Assembly: GCA_963618495.1 (NCBI GenBank)
Contig: CAVESF010000003.1
Span: forward strand, 1-64,000
Length of the DNA: 64,000 nucleotides
DNA from: Apopatosoma sp963618495
Lineage (GTDB): Bacteria > Bacillota > Clostridia > Oscillospirales > CAG-272
Reading direction: 5' to 3'
Shown: piece after piece, positions 35,572 to 44,628 of the stretch
How positions within the stretch are numbered: the stretch's first letter is position 1
Layout of the letters: each line of letters starts with the position of its first letter
The notes under the pieces: model-generated
Told to the model about the DNA's origin: nothing
The model's database searches: none
What the model saw: only the letters and a program-made list of their open reading frames with translations
Program-made: the position numbers and the translations under genes

Positions 35572-35949
35572 ATGGAAAATAATGAAATCACCATGCTCAC
35601 GGAAGCCGATTCCGAAACTTTGGCAAGAGAGATAGTGAAAATTCTCGACGACAGAAAGGCAAAGGATATAAAGCTTCTGCGTGTGAGCGACAAAACCGTG
35701 ATGACGGATTATTTCGTTATCTGCACGGGTAATTCCAATACTCAGATAAAAGGTATCGCGGGAGAGCTTGAATACAAGCTCTCCGAACGCGGAGTCACTC
35801 CTATCCACACCGACGGATACGACTCGGGCAAATGGATAGTCCTCGATTATGCTCATGTGATAGTCCATATCTTCTACGGCGAGGACAGGGATTTCTACAA
35901 GCTGGAGAAGCTATGGGGAGACGCTACCGAAATACCTACGCAAATATAA
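35572..35949 (+). CDS. rsfS: Ribosome silencing factor RsfS
   Basis: RsfS binds L14 of the large subunit and blocks subunit joining when nutrients are low. It is 125 residues with the core DDRKAKDIKLLRVSDKTVMT, DYFVICTGNSNTQIKGI and DYAHVIVHIF signatures. TAGGAGGCATT lies directly before the ATG. Confidence 0.95.
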   Translation: MENNEITMLTEADSETLAREIVKILDDRKAKDIKLLRVSDKTVMTDYFVICTGNSNTQIKGIAGELEYKLSERGVTPIHTDGYDSGKWIVLDYAHVIVHIFYGEDRDFYKLEKLWGDATEIPTQI

Positions 35950-35988
35950 TGAAACATATACACCTTTGAAAGGGGACTTGAAATAAAG

Positions 35989-38394
35989 ATGAAATACGAC
36001 TACACCGCCATTGAGAAGAAATGGCAGAAAATCTGGGACGACAAAAAAGCTTTTCATGCCGAGATAGACAAGAGCAAGCCGAAATACTATGCGCTTATTG
36101 AATTTCCGTATCCCTCCGGTCAGGGACTGCATATAGGGCATCCGCGCCCCTATACGGCAATGGATATCGTGGCGCGCAAGAAGAGAATGCAGGGCTACAA
36201 CGTGCTTTTCCCGATGGGCTGGGACGCTTTCGGTCTGCCGACGGAAAACTACGCGATAAAGAACAAAGTACACCCCGCAGATGTCACGAAGAAGAATATA
36301 GCTCATTTCAAGGAGCAGCTTAAAATGCTCGGTTTCAGCTTTGACTGGGACAGAGAGATAAACACCACCGATCCCGAATATGTGAAGTGGACGCAGTGGA
36401 TATTCCTCCAGCTCTACAAGCACGGGTTCGCATATAAGAAAGAAATGTCCGTAAACTTCTGCACCTCCTGCAAGTGCGTGCTTGCAAACGAAGAGGTTGT
36501 GAACGGCGTATGCGAGCGTTGCGGAAGCGAGGTTGTTCACAAGGTAAAGAGCGAGTGGATGCTCAAGATAACGGAATATGCGGGAAGGCTTATTGACGAC
36601 CTTGACGGGCTTGACTTCATCGACCGCGTAAAGACGCAGGAGATAAACTGGATAGGGCGCTCCTACGGCGCGCAGGTCAGATTCAAATCCACAGAGGGCG
36701 ACGATATCGAGATATACACGACGCGCCCCGATACGCTTTTCGGCGCTACATATATGGTCATAGCGCCCGAGCACGCTCTCATAGAAAAGTGGAAAGACAA
36801 GCTTACAAATTACGCTGATATTATAAAGTATAAGGAAGAAGCCGCGAGAAAATCCGACTTTGAACGCACGGAACTCGCCAAGGACAAGACGGGCGTGCGT
36901 CTCGAGGGCGTAGAGGCGATAAATCCCGTAAACGGCAAGAAAATACCGATATTCGTTTCCGACTATGTTCTCGCGACATACGGAACAGGCGCTATCATGG
37001 CTGTTCCGGCGCACGATACGCGCGACTGGGATTTCGCAAAGAAATTCGGCCTGCCGATAGTTGAGGTTGTGGCAGGCGGCGATGTGGAGAAAGAAGCTTT
37101 CACCGATGTTGCCGCGGGCAAACTCTGCAATTCCGGTTTCCTTGACGGGCTCGAGGTTGCCGAGGCAAAAGAGAAGATAACCGAATGGCTGACAGAAAAG
37201 GGAATAGGTGAGAAAAAAACAAACTACAAGCTGCGTGACTGGGTATTTTCCCGTCAGCGTTACTGGGGAGAGCCTGTGCCGCTCGTTTACTGCGAACATT
37301 GCGGCGGATGGGTTCCCGTACCCGAAGACCGGCTCCCCGTAACTCTTCCCGCCGTAGAGCACTACGAGCCTACGGACAACGGTGAATCTCCGCTTGCGAA
37401 GATGACGGACTGGGTCAATACGACATGTCCCGTGTGCGGCGGTCCCGCAAAGCGCGAGACAGACACGATGCCGCAGTGGGCGGGTTCTTCATGGTATTTC
37501 CTGCGCTACTGCGACCCGCACTGCAAAACGGCGCTTGCTTCAAGCGAAGCACTCGACTACTGGATGCCCGTAGACTGGTATAACGGCGGCATGGAGCATG
37601 TAACGCTGCACCTGCTTTATTCGCGCTTCTGGGCGAAATTCCTCTATGATATCGGCGTGATAAAATGCAAGGAGCCTTATCTCAAGCGCACGGCGCACGG
37701 CATGGTTCTCGGCGAGGACGGCAGCAAGATGTCGAAATCACGCGGCAATGTAATAAATCCCGACGATATAGTGCGCGAATACGGCGCGGATACGCTCCGC
37801 CTCTACGAGATGTTCATAGGCGATTTCGAAAAGGAAGCGCCGTGGTCTCAGACAGGCATCAAGGGCTGTCGCAGATTTGTGGAGAGAGTAGTCGGACTCT
37901 GCGATATGGCAAAGGGCGATGGCGTTACGCCGAAGCTCGAAAATGCTTTCCACAAGACGATAAAGAAAGTTACGCTCGATATAGAAAGCATGAAATTCAA
38001 TACGGCGATAGCGGCTATGATGTCTCTCGTAAATGATATTTACGATGTCGGCACGCTCACGCGCGGTGAACTCGGAATATTCGTTCATCTGCTCTGTCCC
38101 TTTGCGCCGCATATAAGCGAAGAGATATGGGAGAGCCTCGGCGGCAGAGGACTGCTCTCGCTCGACAAATGGCCCGAATATGATGAGGCAAAGACTGTAG
38201 ACAGCACGGTTTCCGTTGCCGTGCAGATATGCGGCAAGACGAAAGAGATAGTCGAGATAGCGAAAGGCGCTTCCGAGGAGGAAGCAACCGCGGCGGCTAT
38301 GGCGAGCGGCAAGATTGCCGCCATGCTCGAGGGCAAGCAGATAGTGAAGAAGATATTCGTTCGCGACAGAATACTCAATTTTGTGGCAAAATGA
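35989..38394 (+). CDS. leuS: Leucine--tRNA ligase
   Basis: This enzyme charges tRNA-Leu. It is 801 residues, normal for bacterial LeuRS. HIGH is exact in GLHIGHPRPYTAMD (near residue 45) and KMSKS in DGSKMSKSRGN (near 580). An editing domain (residues about 220-400) contains TTRPDTLFG, and zinc-type CxxC pairs occur at about 160 and 430. The gap from rsfS is only 39 bases, too short for a T-box leader. Confidence 0.97.
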   Translation: MKYDYTAIEKKWQKIWDDKKAFHAEIDKSKPKYYALIEFPYPSGQGLHIGHPRPYTAMDIVARKKRMQGYNVLFPMGWDAFGLPTENYAIKNKVHPADVTKKNIAHFKEQLKMLGFSFDWDREINTTDPEYVKWTQWIFLQLYKHGFAYKKEMSVNFCTSCKCVLANEEVVNGVCERCGSEVVHKVKSEWMLKITEYAGRLIDDLDGLDFIDRVKTQEINWIGRSYGAQVRFKSTEGDDIEIYTTRPDTLFGATYMVIAPEHALIEKWKDKLTNYADIIKYKEEAARKSDFERTELAKDKTGVRLEGVEAINPVNGKKIPIFVSDYVLATYGTGAIMAVPAHDTRDWDFAKKFGLPIVEVVAGGDVEKEAFTDVAAGKLCNSGFLDGLEVAEAKEKITEWLTEKGIGEKKTNYKLRDWVFSRQRYWGEPVPLVYCEHCGGWVPVPEDRLPVTLPAVEHYEPTDNGESPLAKMTDWVNTTCPVCGGPAKRETDTMPQWAGSSWYFLRYCDPHCKTALASSEALDYWMPVDWYNGGMEHVTLHLLYSRFWAKFLYDIGVIKCKEPYLKRTAHGMVLGEDGSKMSKSRGNVINPDDIVREYGADTLRLYEMFIGDFEKEAPWSQTGIKGCRRFVERVVGLCDMAKGDGVTPKLENAFHKTIKKVTLDIESMKFNTAIAAMMSLVNDIYDVGTLTRGELGIFVHLLCPFAPHISEEIWESLGGRGLLSLDKWPEYDEAKTVDSTVSVAVQICGKTKEIVEIAKGASEEEATAAAMASGKIAAMLEGKQIVKKIFVRDRILNFVAK

Positions 38395-38447
38395 TGCCAC
38401 TGAGGGAAAAATATTGTGATTTTTTGAAAAAAACACAGAAAATCGTA

Positions 38448-38476
38448 TTGACAAAATCGCGCGGGTATTATATAAT
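38448..38476 (+). promoter_or_regulatory. Consensus promoter for DUF177-rpmF
   Basis: TTGACA (38448-38453), 17 bases, TATAAT (38471-38476), about 50 bases before the DUF177 start. Confidence 0.88.
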
Positions 38477-38528
38477 GTAAAAAGCCGTACTGTGGCATTT
38501 CAAATAGCGAAAATCAGGAGAGAAAGCA

Positions 38529-39035
38529 ATGGTTTTTGATATCACCCCGATACTTAACGGCGAAACCGATAAAATGGATTTTGCCTTTGATTATCTTCCC
38601 GAGAGGGACGGGGTAGTCGCCGCTCTTTTCTCCGATATCGTTTTTGAAGCGCCTATCAGCGCCGTCGGTTATGTCAGAAACAGGGCGGGATATATGTTTA
38701 TCCATGCCGATGTCTCTCTGATGTATAAGACCGCGTGCGCCAGATGTGCGGAGCCTGTTGAGGGCAAAATGAATTTTTCCTTTGAAAAGGATATAGCGAA
38801 CGGCGGAGTTGACGAGGACAACGACGATTATATCTTCGTGAAAAATCAGAAGATTGATTTGTCCGAGCCTCTGGAGGAGGAGCTTCTGCTGGTGCTTCCC
38901 GCAAAGACACTTTGCAGGGAGGATTGCCGCGGGCTTTGCCCGAAATGCGGAAAGAATCTTAATCTCGGAGATTGCGGCTGCGAGAAATCGCAGGGCGATC
39001 CGAGGCTGGCTATCCTGAAAACTTTGCTAAAGTGA
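38529..39035 (+). CDS. DUF177/YceD-family protein
   Basis: This 168-residue protein belongs to the YceD family that precedes rpmF in most bacteria and is linked to 23S rRNA accumulation. It has the zinc-like pattern CARCAEPVEG and CREDCRGLCPKCGKNL. AGGAGAGAAAGCA lies before the start. rpmF follows after 45 bases. Confidence 0.92.
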   Translation: MVFDITPILNGETDKMDFAFDYLPERDGVVAALFSDIVFEAPISAVGYVRNRAGYMFIHADVSLMYKTACARCAEPVEGKMNFSFEKDIANGGVDEDNDDYIFVKNQKIDLSEPLEEELLLVLPAKTLCREDCRGLCPKCGKNLNLGDCGCEKSQGDPRLAILKTLLK

Positions 39036-39080
39036 TATTGCAAAAAAAGATGTCAGCACTTTAAGGAGGTGTAGGTAGAA

Positions 39081-39263
39081 ATGGCAGTACCGAAGAAAAA
39101 AGTATCGAAAGCAAGACGCGATAAGAGACGCTCTAATGTTTGGAAGCTCGAGCTTCCCGGAATGTCTAAGTGCCCGAACTGCGGAGAATATAATCTTGCA
39201 CACAGAGTTTGCAAGGCTTGCGGACATTACGACGGCAAGGAAATCGTGAAGAAAGACGCATAA
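39081..39263 (+). CDS. rpmF: 50S ribosomal protein L32
   Basis: This 60-residue protein begins MAVPKKKVSKARRDKRRS, the L32 signature, and has the four-Cys zinc ribbon CPNCGEYNLAHRVCKACG. TAAGGAGGTG precedes it. The four cysteines mark the zinc-bound form. Confidence 0.97.
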   Translation: MAVPKKKVSKARRDKRRSNVWKLELPGMSKCPNCGEYNLAHRVCKACGHYDGKEIVKKDA

Positions 39264-39277
39264 GTACAGCTTCCGTA

Positions 39278-39312
39278 GGGTAGGTATGCCAAAACATACC
39301 TACCCATCTTGT
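39278..39312 (+). terminator. Terminator after rpmF
   Basis: GGGTAGGTATG/CATACCTACCC perfect stem, 6-base loop, then ATCTTGTT. Confidence 0.75.
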
Positions 39313-39343
39313 TATTCTGAAGTAAAAAGCGACGGGGATTTGT

Positions 39344-40645
39344 ATGGTAAAGATAGAATCTGTCAGAAAAGGCTCATATGCCGACAGGGCGGGTATTTCC
39401 GCGGGCGATGAGCTTATAAGCGTGAACGGGAACGAAATTCACGATGTTCTCGACTACAGATTTCATATATGTAACGAAAAGCTTGATATTCTGCTTCAGC
39501 GCGACGGAAAGGAATATCACGCCAAAATAAAAAAAGACGAATACGATGATATCGGGCTTGAATTTGAGACATTTCTCATGGACTGCAAGCACTCGTGCAG
39601 AAACAAATGCATTTTCTGCTTTATCGACCAGCTTCCGAAAGGGATGAGAGACACGCTCTATTTCAAGGATGATGACAGTCGCCTTTCTTTTTTGCAGGGC
39701 AACTATATCACGATGACAAACCTCTCCGATGAGGATGTCGACCGTATAATAAAAATGCGCATGTCGCCGATAAACATTTCCGTCCATACGACAAATCCGG
39801 AGCTTCGTGTTTTCATGCTGAAAAACAAAAACGCGGGAAAAAGCCTTTCTTATCTCAAGCGTTTCTATGACGCGGAGATTGAAATGAGCTGTCAAATAGT
39901 GCTTTGCCGCGGCATAAACGACGGAGATGAGCTTATACGCACGATGCACGATCTCGCGGCACTTCACCCATATGTGGAGAGCGTTTCCATAGTGCCTGCG
40001 GGCATGACAAAGTTCCGCGAGGGGCTTGCCGAGCTGACGCCTTTTTCAAAAGAAGAAGCGGCGGGCGTTATCTCCACGGTGGAATGGTTTGCGGGAGAAT
40101 GCAAAAAGGCATACGGCACAAGCATTTTCTACTGCGCGGACGAAATGTATATAGAGGCGGGACTTCCGCTCCCCGACGGAGAATACTATGAGGGCTATCG
40201 CCAGATAGAAAACGGCGTGGGCATGATTGCATCCATGCGCGATGAATTTCATGATGCGCTCTCGGATTTTGAGCCGGAGAATACGGTGATGCGCACGGTT
40301 TCGATTGCTACCGGAGCGGCGGCATATGATTTCATATGCTCGCTTGCGCGCGAACTTGAAGATAAATTTTCTTTTATCAAAATAAATGTATATAAGATTG
40401 ACAATAACTTTTTCGGCACAAGTATAACCGTGGCGGGGCTGATAACGGGAACTGATCTCTCGGAGCAGCTCGCCGACAAGGAGCTTGGAGAGAGACTCTA
40501 TCTTCCATGCAACATGCTTCGCCATGAGAGAGACCTTTTTCTCTGCGGCATGAGCGTGGACAAACTCTCGGAAAAGATCGGAGTACCGATAGAAATCACG
40601 GAAAACGACGGTTACGACTTCATCGGAAAGATAATGAACATATAG
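39344..40645 (+). CDS. DUF512 protein: PDZ plus radical-SAM-like
   Basis: This 433-residue protein has an N-terminal PDZ-like domain (about residues 1-65: RKGSYADRAGISAGDELISVNG), a cysteine motif HSCRNKCIFCFIDQLPKGMR near residue 80 like a radical SAM cluster, and the DUF512 C-terminal domain. The family lies next to der in many Clostridia and has no established reaction. GGGGATTTGT precedes the ATG. Confidence 0.9.
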   Translation: MVKIESVRKGSYADRAGISAGDELISVNGNEIHDVLDYRFHICNEKLDILLQRDGKEYHAKIKKDEYDDIGLEFETFLMDCKHSCRNKCIFCFIDQLPKGMRDTLYFKDDDSRLSFLQGNYITMTNLSDEDVDRIIKMRMSPINISVHTTNPELRVFMLKNKNAGKSLSYLKRFYDAEIEMSCQIVLCRGINDGDELIRTMHDLAALHPYVESVSIVPAGMTKFREGLAELTPFSKEEAAGVISTVEWFAGECKKAYGTSIFYCADEMYIEAGLPLPDGEYYEGYRQIENGVGMIASMRDEFHDALSDFEPENTVMRTVSIATGAAAYDFICSLARELEDKFSFIKINVYKIDNNFFGTSITVAGLITGTDLSEQLADKELGERLYLPCNMLRHERDLFLCGMSVDKLSEKIGVPIEITENDGYDFIGKIMNI

Positions 40646-40658
40646 TAAGGAGGCAGAT

Positions 40659-42002
40659 ATGGCTAAAACTGTACTTGCCATAGTCGGCAGACCGAATGTC
40701 GGCAAGAGCACGCTTTTCAACAAGCTTGCGGGAGAGCGCGTCTCTATAGTCGAGGATATCCCGGGAATCACAAGGGACAGAATATATTTTGACACGGAAT
40801 GGAACGGCAGACCGATAACCGTCATCGACACGGGCGGTATCGAGCCGAAAACAGACGATATCATCCTTTCCAAAATGAAAATGCAGGCGGAGCTTGCCAT
40901 AGAAACGGCTGATGTTATCGCTTTTGTCTGCGATGTGCGCGCGGGACTCACCGCGGCGGACAGGGATATTGCCGTCATGCTGATAAAGAGCGGAAAGCCT
41001 GTTGTCCTCTGCGTAAACAAGATAGACAGCATTGGCAGTCTGCCTATGGAATATTACGAATTTTACGAGCTTGGCTTTGATGGCGACCCGATAGCGCTTT
41101 CCTCGCTTCACGGCACGGGCACGGGTGACCTGCTTGACCGCGTACTCGAGCTTGCTCCGAGCGACGGCGAAGAGGAAGAAGAGGACGACAGCATAAAGGT
41201 TGCCGTCATCGGAAAGCCGAATGCGGGCAAAAGCTCGATAATAAACAAGATACTCGGCGAGGACAGGGTTATAGTTTCCGATATCCCGGGTACCACGCGC
41301 GACGCGATAGACACAAAGGTGGAAAACAAATACGGCAAGTATACCTTTATCGATACAGCCGGCATAAGACGCCAGAAAAAGGTTATCGACAGGGTGGAGA
41401 AGTACAGCGTGCTTCGTTCGCATTCCGCGGTAGAGCGCGCCGATGTCTGCCTTATCATGATAGATGCGACGGCGGGCATCACCGAGCAGGACGAAAAGAT
41501 AGCGGGGCTTTCTCATGAGGCGGGCAAAGCCGCGATAATTGTCGTAAACAAATGGGATCTCGTGGAGAAAGACAATTCATCCGTAAAGAAATTTACCGAT
41601 GAGATAAAAGAAGCGCTCGCATATATGCCTTATGCGCCGATACTTTTCGTTTCCGCAAAGACGGGGCAGAGAGTGGACAAGCTTTTTGAGCGCATAAATT
41701 ATGTCAATGAGCAGGCTTGCATGCGTATTTCCACAGGTATGCTCAACGATGTGCTAAACGACGCCGTTTCACGCGTTCAGCCGCCTACGGATAAGGGCAA
41801 GAGACTGAAAATATACTATATGACGCAGGTTTCCACAAAGCCGCCTACATTCGTTATCTTTGTAAACGATGCGGAGCTTTTCCATTTCTCATATCAGAGA
41901 TATATCGAAAACAAACTGCGCGAGGTTTTCGGCTTTTCCGGAACACCGATACGCATAGTTGTCCGTCAGAAAGGCGATGAGCCTTACATGGGAGGCAAAT
42001 GA
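40659..42002 (+). CDS. der: Ribosome biogenesis GTPase Der (EngA)
   Basis: This tandem GTPase acts in 50S subunit assembly. It is 447 residues with a first G domain (GRPNVGKSTLFN, DTGG, NKID), a second (GKPNAGKSSIIN, DTAG, NKWD), and a C-terminal KH-like domain. AAGGAGG precedes the start. It overlaps the start region of plsY. Confidence 0.97.
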   Translation: MAKTVLAIVGRPNVGKSTLFNKLAGERVSIVEDIPGITRDRIYFDTEWNGRPITVIDTGGIEPKTDDIILSKMKMQAELAIETADVIAFVCDVRAGLTAADRDIAVMLIKSGKPVVLCVNKIDSIGSLPMEYYEFYELGFDGDPIALSSLHGTGTGDLLDRVLELAPSDGEEEEEDDSIKVAVIGKPNAGKSSIINKILGEDRVIVSDIPGTTRDAIDTKVENKYGKYTFIDTAGIRRQKKVIDRVEKYSVLRSHSAVERADVCLIMIDATAGITEQDEKIAGLSHEAGKAAIIVVNKWDLVEKDNSSVKKFTDEIKEALAYMPYAPILFVSAKTGQRVDKLFERINYVNEQACMRISTGMLNDVLNDAVSRVQPPTDKGKRLKIYYMTQVSTKPPTFVIFVNDAELFHFSYQRYIENKLREVFGFSGTPIRIVVRQKGDEPYMGGK

Positions 42003-42682
42003 TGAAAGAGCTTTTGATAAACGGCGTTTTTCCGCTTTCCATAGAAAATCCGCGCTTCTGGCTCGGGCTTGCGATATGCATAATCGTGCCTTATCTGCTC
42101 GGAAGCGTGAATTTTGCCGTTATTCTCACAAAATACAGCGGGAGAGACGACATCCGCAATTTCGGAAGCGGAAATGCGGGAGCTACAAATATGATGCGCG
42201 TATACGGAAAGAGGCTTTCGCTCCTGACATTTTTTCTCGATGCGCTGAAAGGTGCGCTGAGCGTTTTTCTCGGGCTGATGCTCTTTCCGCTTGATTATTT
42301 TGCGTATATCTGCGCTTTTTTCTGCATGCTCGGTCATGCATTCCCGATATTTTTCGATTTTCGCGGAGGAAAGGGCGTTTCGACTATAGCGGGAGCGATA
42401 ATCGCGCTCAATCCTATTGTCGCCGCGATACTTTTCTTTGTATTTTTCGGAATAGCCTTTTTCTCGAAGTATGTTTCGCTTGCGTCCATATTTACGACGT
42501 TGCTTTTCCCTGTGCTCAATCTTGCGATACCTTTTTATTCGATTCCGCCTTTCCCCGTGACAAAGACGCTATTTTCAGTGCTGATGCCGCTTCTCGTGGC
42601 TTTTCTGCACAGGCAGAATATCATGCGCCTCTGGAACGGAACGGAGACAAAGACCTTTTTGAAAAAGGACAAAAATTTATAA
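42002..42682 (+). CDS. plsY: Glycerol-3-phosphate acyltransferase PlsY
   Basis: This membrane enzyme transfers acyl groups from acyl-phosphate to glycerol 3-phosphate. It is 226 residues with about six hydrophobic segments and the three family loops: GSVNFAVILTK, GSGNAGATNMMR and GHAFPIFFDFRGGKGVST. Two adjacent ATGs exist (41999 and 42002); the second has the better spacing from GGAGG at 41991. It completes the pathway begun by plsX. Confidence 0.95.
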   Translation: MKELLINGVFPLSIENPRFWLGLAICIIVPYLLGSVNFAVILTKYSGRDDIRNFGSGNAGATNMMRVYGKRLSLLTFFLDALKGALSVFLGLMLFPLDYFAYICAFFCMLGHAFPIFFDFRGGKGVSTIAGAIIALNPIVAAILFFVFFGIAFFSKYVSLASIFTTLLFPVLNLAIPFYSIPPFPVTKTLFSVLMPLLVAFLHRQNIMRLWNGTETKTFLKKDKNL

Positions 42683-42684
42683 GA

Positions 42685-42715
42685 AAAAATCCCACGGAGC
42701 ATCGTGGGATTTTTG
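42685..42715 (+). terminator. Terminator after plsY
   Basis: AAAAATCCCACG/CGTGGGATTTTT stem with a 6-base loop; a strong stop for the housekeeping block. Confidence 0.9.
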
Positions 42716-42722
42716 ACTGTAT

Positions 42723-42839
42723 TCATTTTACAAATATTTCGTTTTTCAGAAGGGAACATCCGGAGAACCGTTTTTCTTCAAGTGTCATCCCAGAGATGAG
42801 AGACGCTATCTTCTTTTCGTTTTTGGAATTTTTCTTCAT
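42723..42839 (-). pseudogene. Short open frame resembling a GH3 N terminus, possible relic
   Basis: Thirty-eight codons start at ATG 42839, just after the GH43-like gene on the same strand. Residues 11-22, IASLISGMTLEE, look like the N terminus of GH3 beta-glucosidases (the MTLEEK region), then the similarity stops and the frame ends. It may be the stump of a deleted GH3 gene, or chance. Confidence 0.3.
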
Positions 42840-42851
42840 TAATTTATTACC

Positions 42852-43751
42852 TTACTTTACTATATACGGCATGTCGTCACGGAACGCTATTTCGCATTTC
42901 GAGAGATACCAGCTTTTGCCCTTGTTATTTGTACCCTGATAGAAGAGATAAGCTCTTCCGTCGTCATCACGGAATGCATAGGGATGTCCGGATTCGTCGC
43001 TGTTCCAGCTACCCTCCTCGCCGCAGGGGAGGAAAGGACTGTTCATCAACTTATCGAAATGCACGCCGTCATGTGAAACGGCAATGCCTATCTGCTGAGG
43101 TGTGCAGTTATATGAGCCGCCGTAGAACATATAAATTTTCCCGTCATCGATTATCGTGGCGGGAGCTTCTATGCAGGCGCCCTCGTATTTATATTCGGGA
43201 GCGAGCACGGACTGCGCTATCTCCTGACGCCATGCGCTGCGGGAGAAATCGCTCTTTATATCCGCCGAGGCAACGCCGAGCTTCTGAATCTTCATCATAT
43301 GGTCGCGCGTGGCAAAATAGAGATAAAGTCTGCCGCGAAATTCTATGACATCGGCATCTATCGCTCTGCCGCAACACCAGTCCGCCGTAGGTGCGAAAAC
43401 GGGATTTGTCGGGTCTTTTTCAAAGTTGACTCCGTCGCGCGAGGTGGCATGGCAGATGGCGTCCTTTTCGTTATTGCCGTATGTCTGATAGAACATGTGT
43501 ATAACGCCGTCGAGAACTATCGCGCCGGGCGCGCCGATGCCGTTTTCCTCGCAGCCTCCACCTATCGGAAGCCTGCCGACTGGCATCCAGTTTTCGAGGT
43601 CATCGGAAACAGATATGCCGATATCGAGTTTATCCTTTCCGTCTATGCCGACCCACAGGGAATAGTACATGAAATATTTATCGCCAAGCCTTACTACGCA
43701 AGGGTCCTTGGCATAGTGTTCTCTTATGTTTGAGGTATCACAGAAATACAT
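42852..43751 (-). CDS. GH43-like beta-propeller glycosidase
   Basis: This 299-residue protein has the repeated blade motifs of five-bladed propeller glycosidases: DPCVVRLGDKYFMYYS near residue 15, GIGAPGAIVLDGVIHMFYQT, IDADVIEFRGRLYLYFA and EAPATIIDDGKIYMFYGG. The Asp and Glu in the first and fourth of these fit GH43-type catalytic residues. There is no signal peptide, so it is intracellular. Arabinose- or xylose-containing oligosaccharides are likely substrates, but the sequence does not fix this. AAGGAG precedes MYFCDT. Confidence 0.82.
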   Translation of the reverse strand: MYFCDTSNIREHYAKDPCVVRLGDKYFMYYSLWVGIDGKDKLDIGISVSDDLENWMPVGRLPIGGGCEENGIGAPGAIVLDGVIHMFYQTYGNNEKDAICHATSRDGVNFEKDPTNPVFAPTADWCCGRAIDADVIEFRGRLYLYFATRDHMMKIQKLGVASADIKSDFSRSAWRQEIAQSVLAPEYKYEGACIEAPATIIDDGKIYMFYGGSYNCTPQQIGIAVSHDGVHFDKLMNSPFLPCGEEGSWNSDESGHPYAFRDDDGRAYLFYQGTNNKGKSWYLSKCEIAFRDDMPYIVK

Positions 43752-43801
43752 TTTTTCTCCTTGAAAACCGCTTTCCGAAGAAAGCATATAATACTGTTGT
43801 T

Positions 43802-43830
43802 ATTTTACCATCGGGCTGGAAAAAAGTCAA
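43802..43830 (-). promoter_or_regulatory. Promoter for the GH43-like gene
   Basis: On the minus strand TTGACT, 17 bases and TAAAAT. The rest of the 263-base gap to 44015 is AT-rich without a recognised feature. Confidence 0.6.
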
Positions 43831-44014
43831 CATCAAATGCCAATGCAGGCTCTAATTTTTGATATAAAATAAAAATGAAAATAAAAAATAAAATTTTTTT
43901 CGATTTCGGTGAGAAAATCCGCCTGCTTTTTCGACTAATAAGTGACATCCGAGGAAAACTATCCGAAAAAGAACCAAAAATCGCAAAACAGCGGAAGAAA
44001 GGCAGAAATTTAAA

Positions 44015-44584
44015 ATGAAAAAGATTATCGCACTGATTCTCGTGGCAGTTATGCTCACAGCCCTTGCGGCATGCGGCAAAAAGCCTGACGATACCGGTTC
44101 GTCGGAAACAAGCACGACAACGGAGAAAGCCGAAACCGGATCCGCGAGTGAGACTGTTACTCCTCCCGAGAAAAAGGAGCTTTCCGATATAATTGACGCC
44201 ACCTATGAAAAGCACCCGATTTCAATTGAAGTTTTTACAGACGCAATTGATTCTTCGGATACTGATACGGTACAGTTTATGGCGGGCATAACAAGCATGG
44301 AGAGGGTTTCCGAAATCTGTGTTTCCGCTCCTATGATGGCTCCTCCCGCATATCAGATGACAGTTGTCCGCGTAAAGGACGCTTCCGATGCCGAAGCCGT
44401 AGCAAGGGAAATGCTCGAAAACGCAGATCCGGCAAAGTGGATATGTGTTCAGGCAGAGCGTGTCCGCATAGGTGTTTGCGGCGACACGATAATGATGGTT
44501 ATGTCATCTGTAGAGGAAGCGGACGCGCTTATCTCCGCTTTCGGCGAGGTTTGCGGCGGACTTACACTCACTCTCGAAAAATAA
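44015..44584 (+). CDS. Lipoprotein of unknown function
   Basis: This 189-residue protein has a lipoprotein signal with lipobox LTALAAC (Cys20), a Ser/Thr/Glu-rich linker to about residue 52 and a small globular domain that contains VVRVKDASDAEAVAREMLE. The domain is distantly like DUF4358 lipoproteins, but I cannot confirm that. It lies 44 bases upstream of the serpin gene and is probably cotranscribed. Confidence 0.75.
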   Translation: MKKIIALILVAVMLTALAACGKKPDDTGSSETSTTTEKAETGSASETVTPPEKKELSDIIDATYEKHPISIEVFTDAIDSSDTDTVQFMAGITSMERVSEICVSAPMMAPPAYQMTVVRVKDASDAEAVAREMLENADPAKWICVQAERVRIGVCGDTIMMVMSSVEEADALISAFGEVCGGLTLTLEK

Positions 44585-44628
44585 ACAACATTTAAAACAA
44601 GCCGATATTCGGCGGAAAGGCGGATAAT

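Noticed and set aside
35950..35988. T-box leader before leuS
   Set aside because: Only 39 bases separate rsfS and leuS, too short for a T-box.
35911..37362. 483-codon open frame on the minus strand across leuS
   Set aside because: It lies opposite a perfect leuS with HIGH and KMSKS; it has no family motif and no ribosome site. It is a codon-bias shadow.
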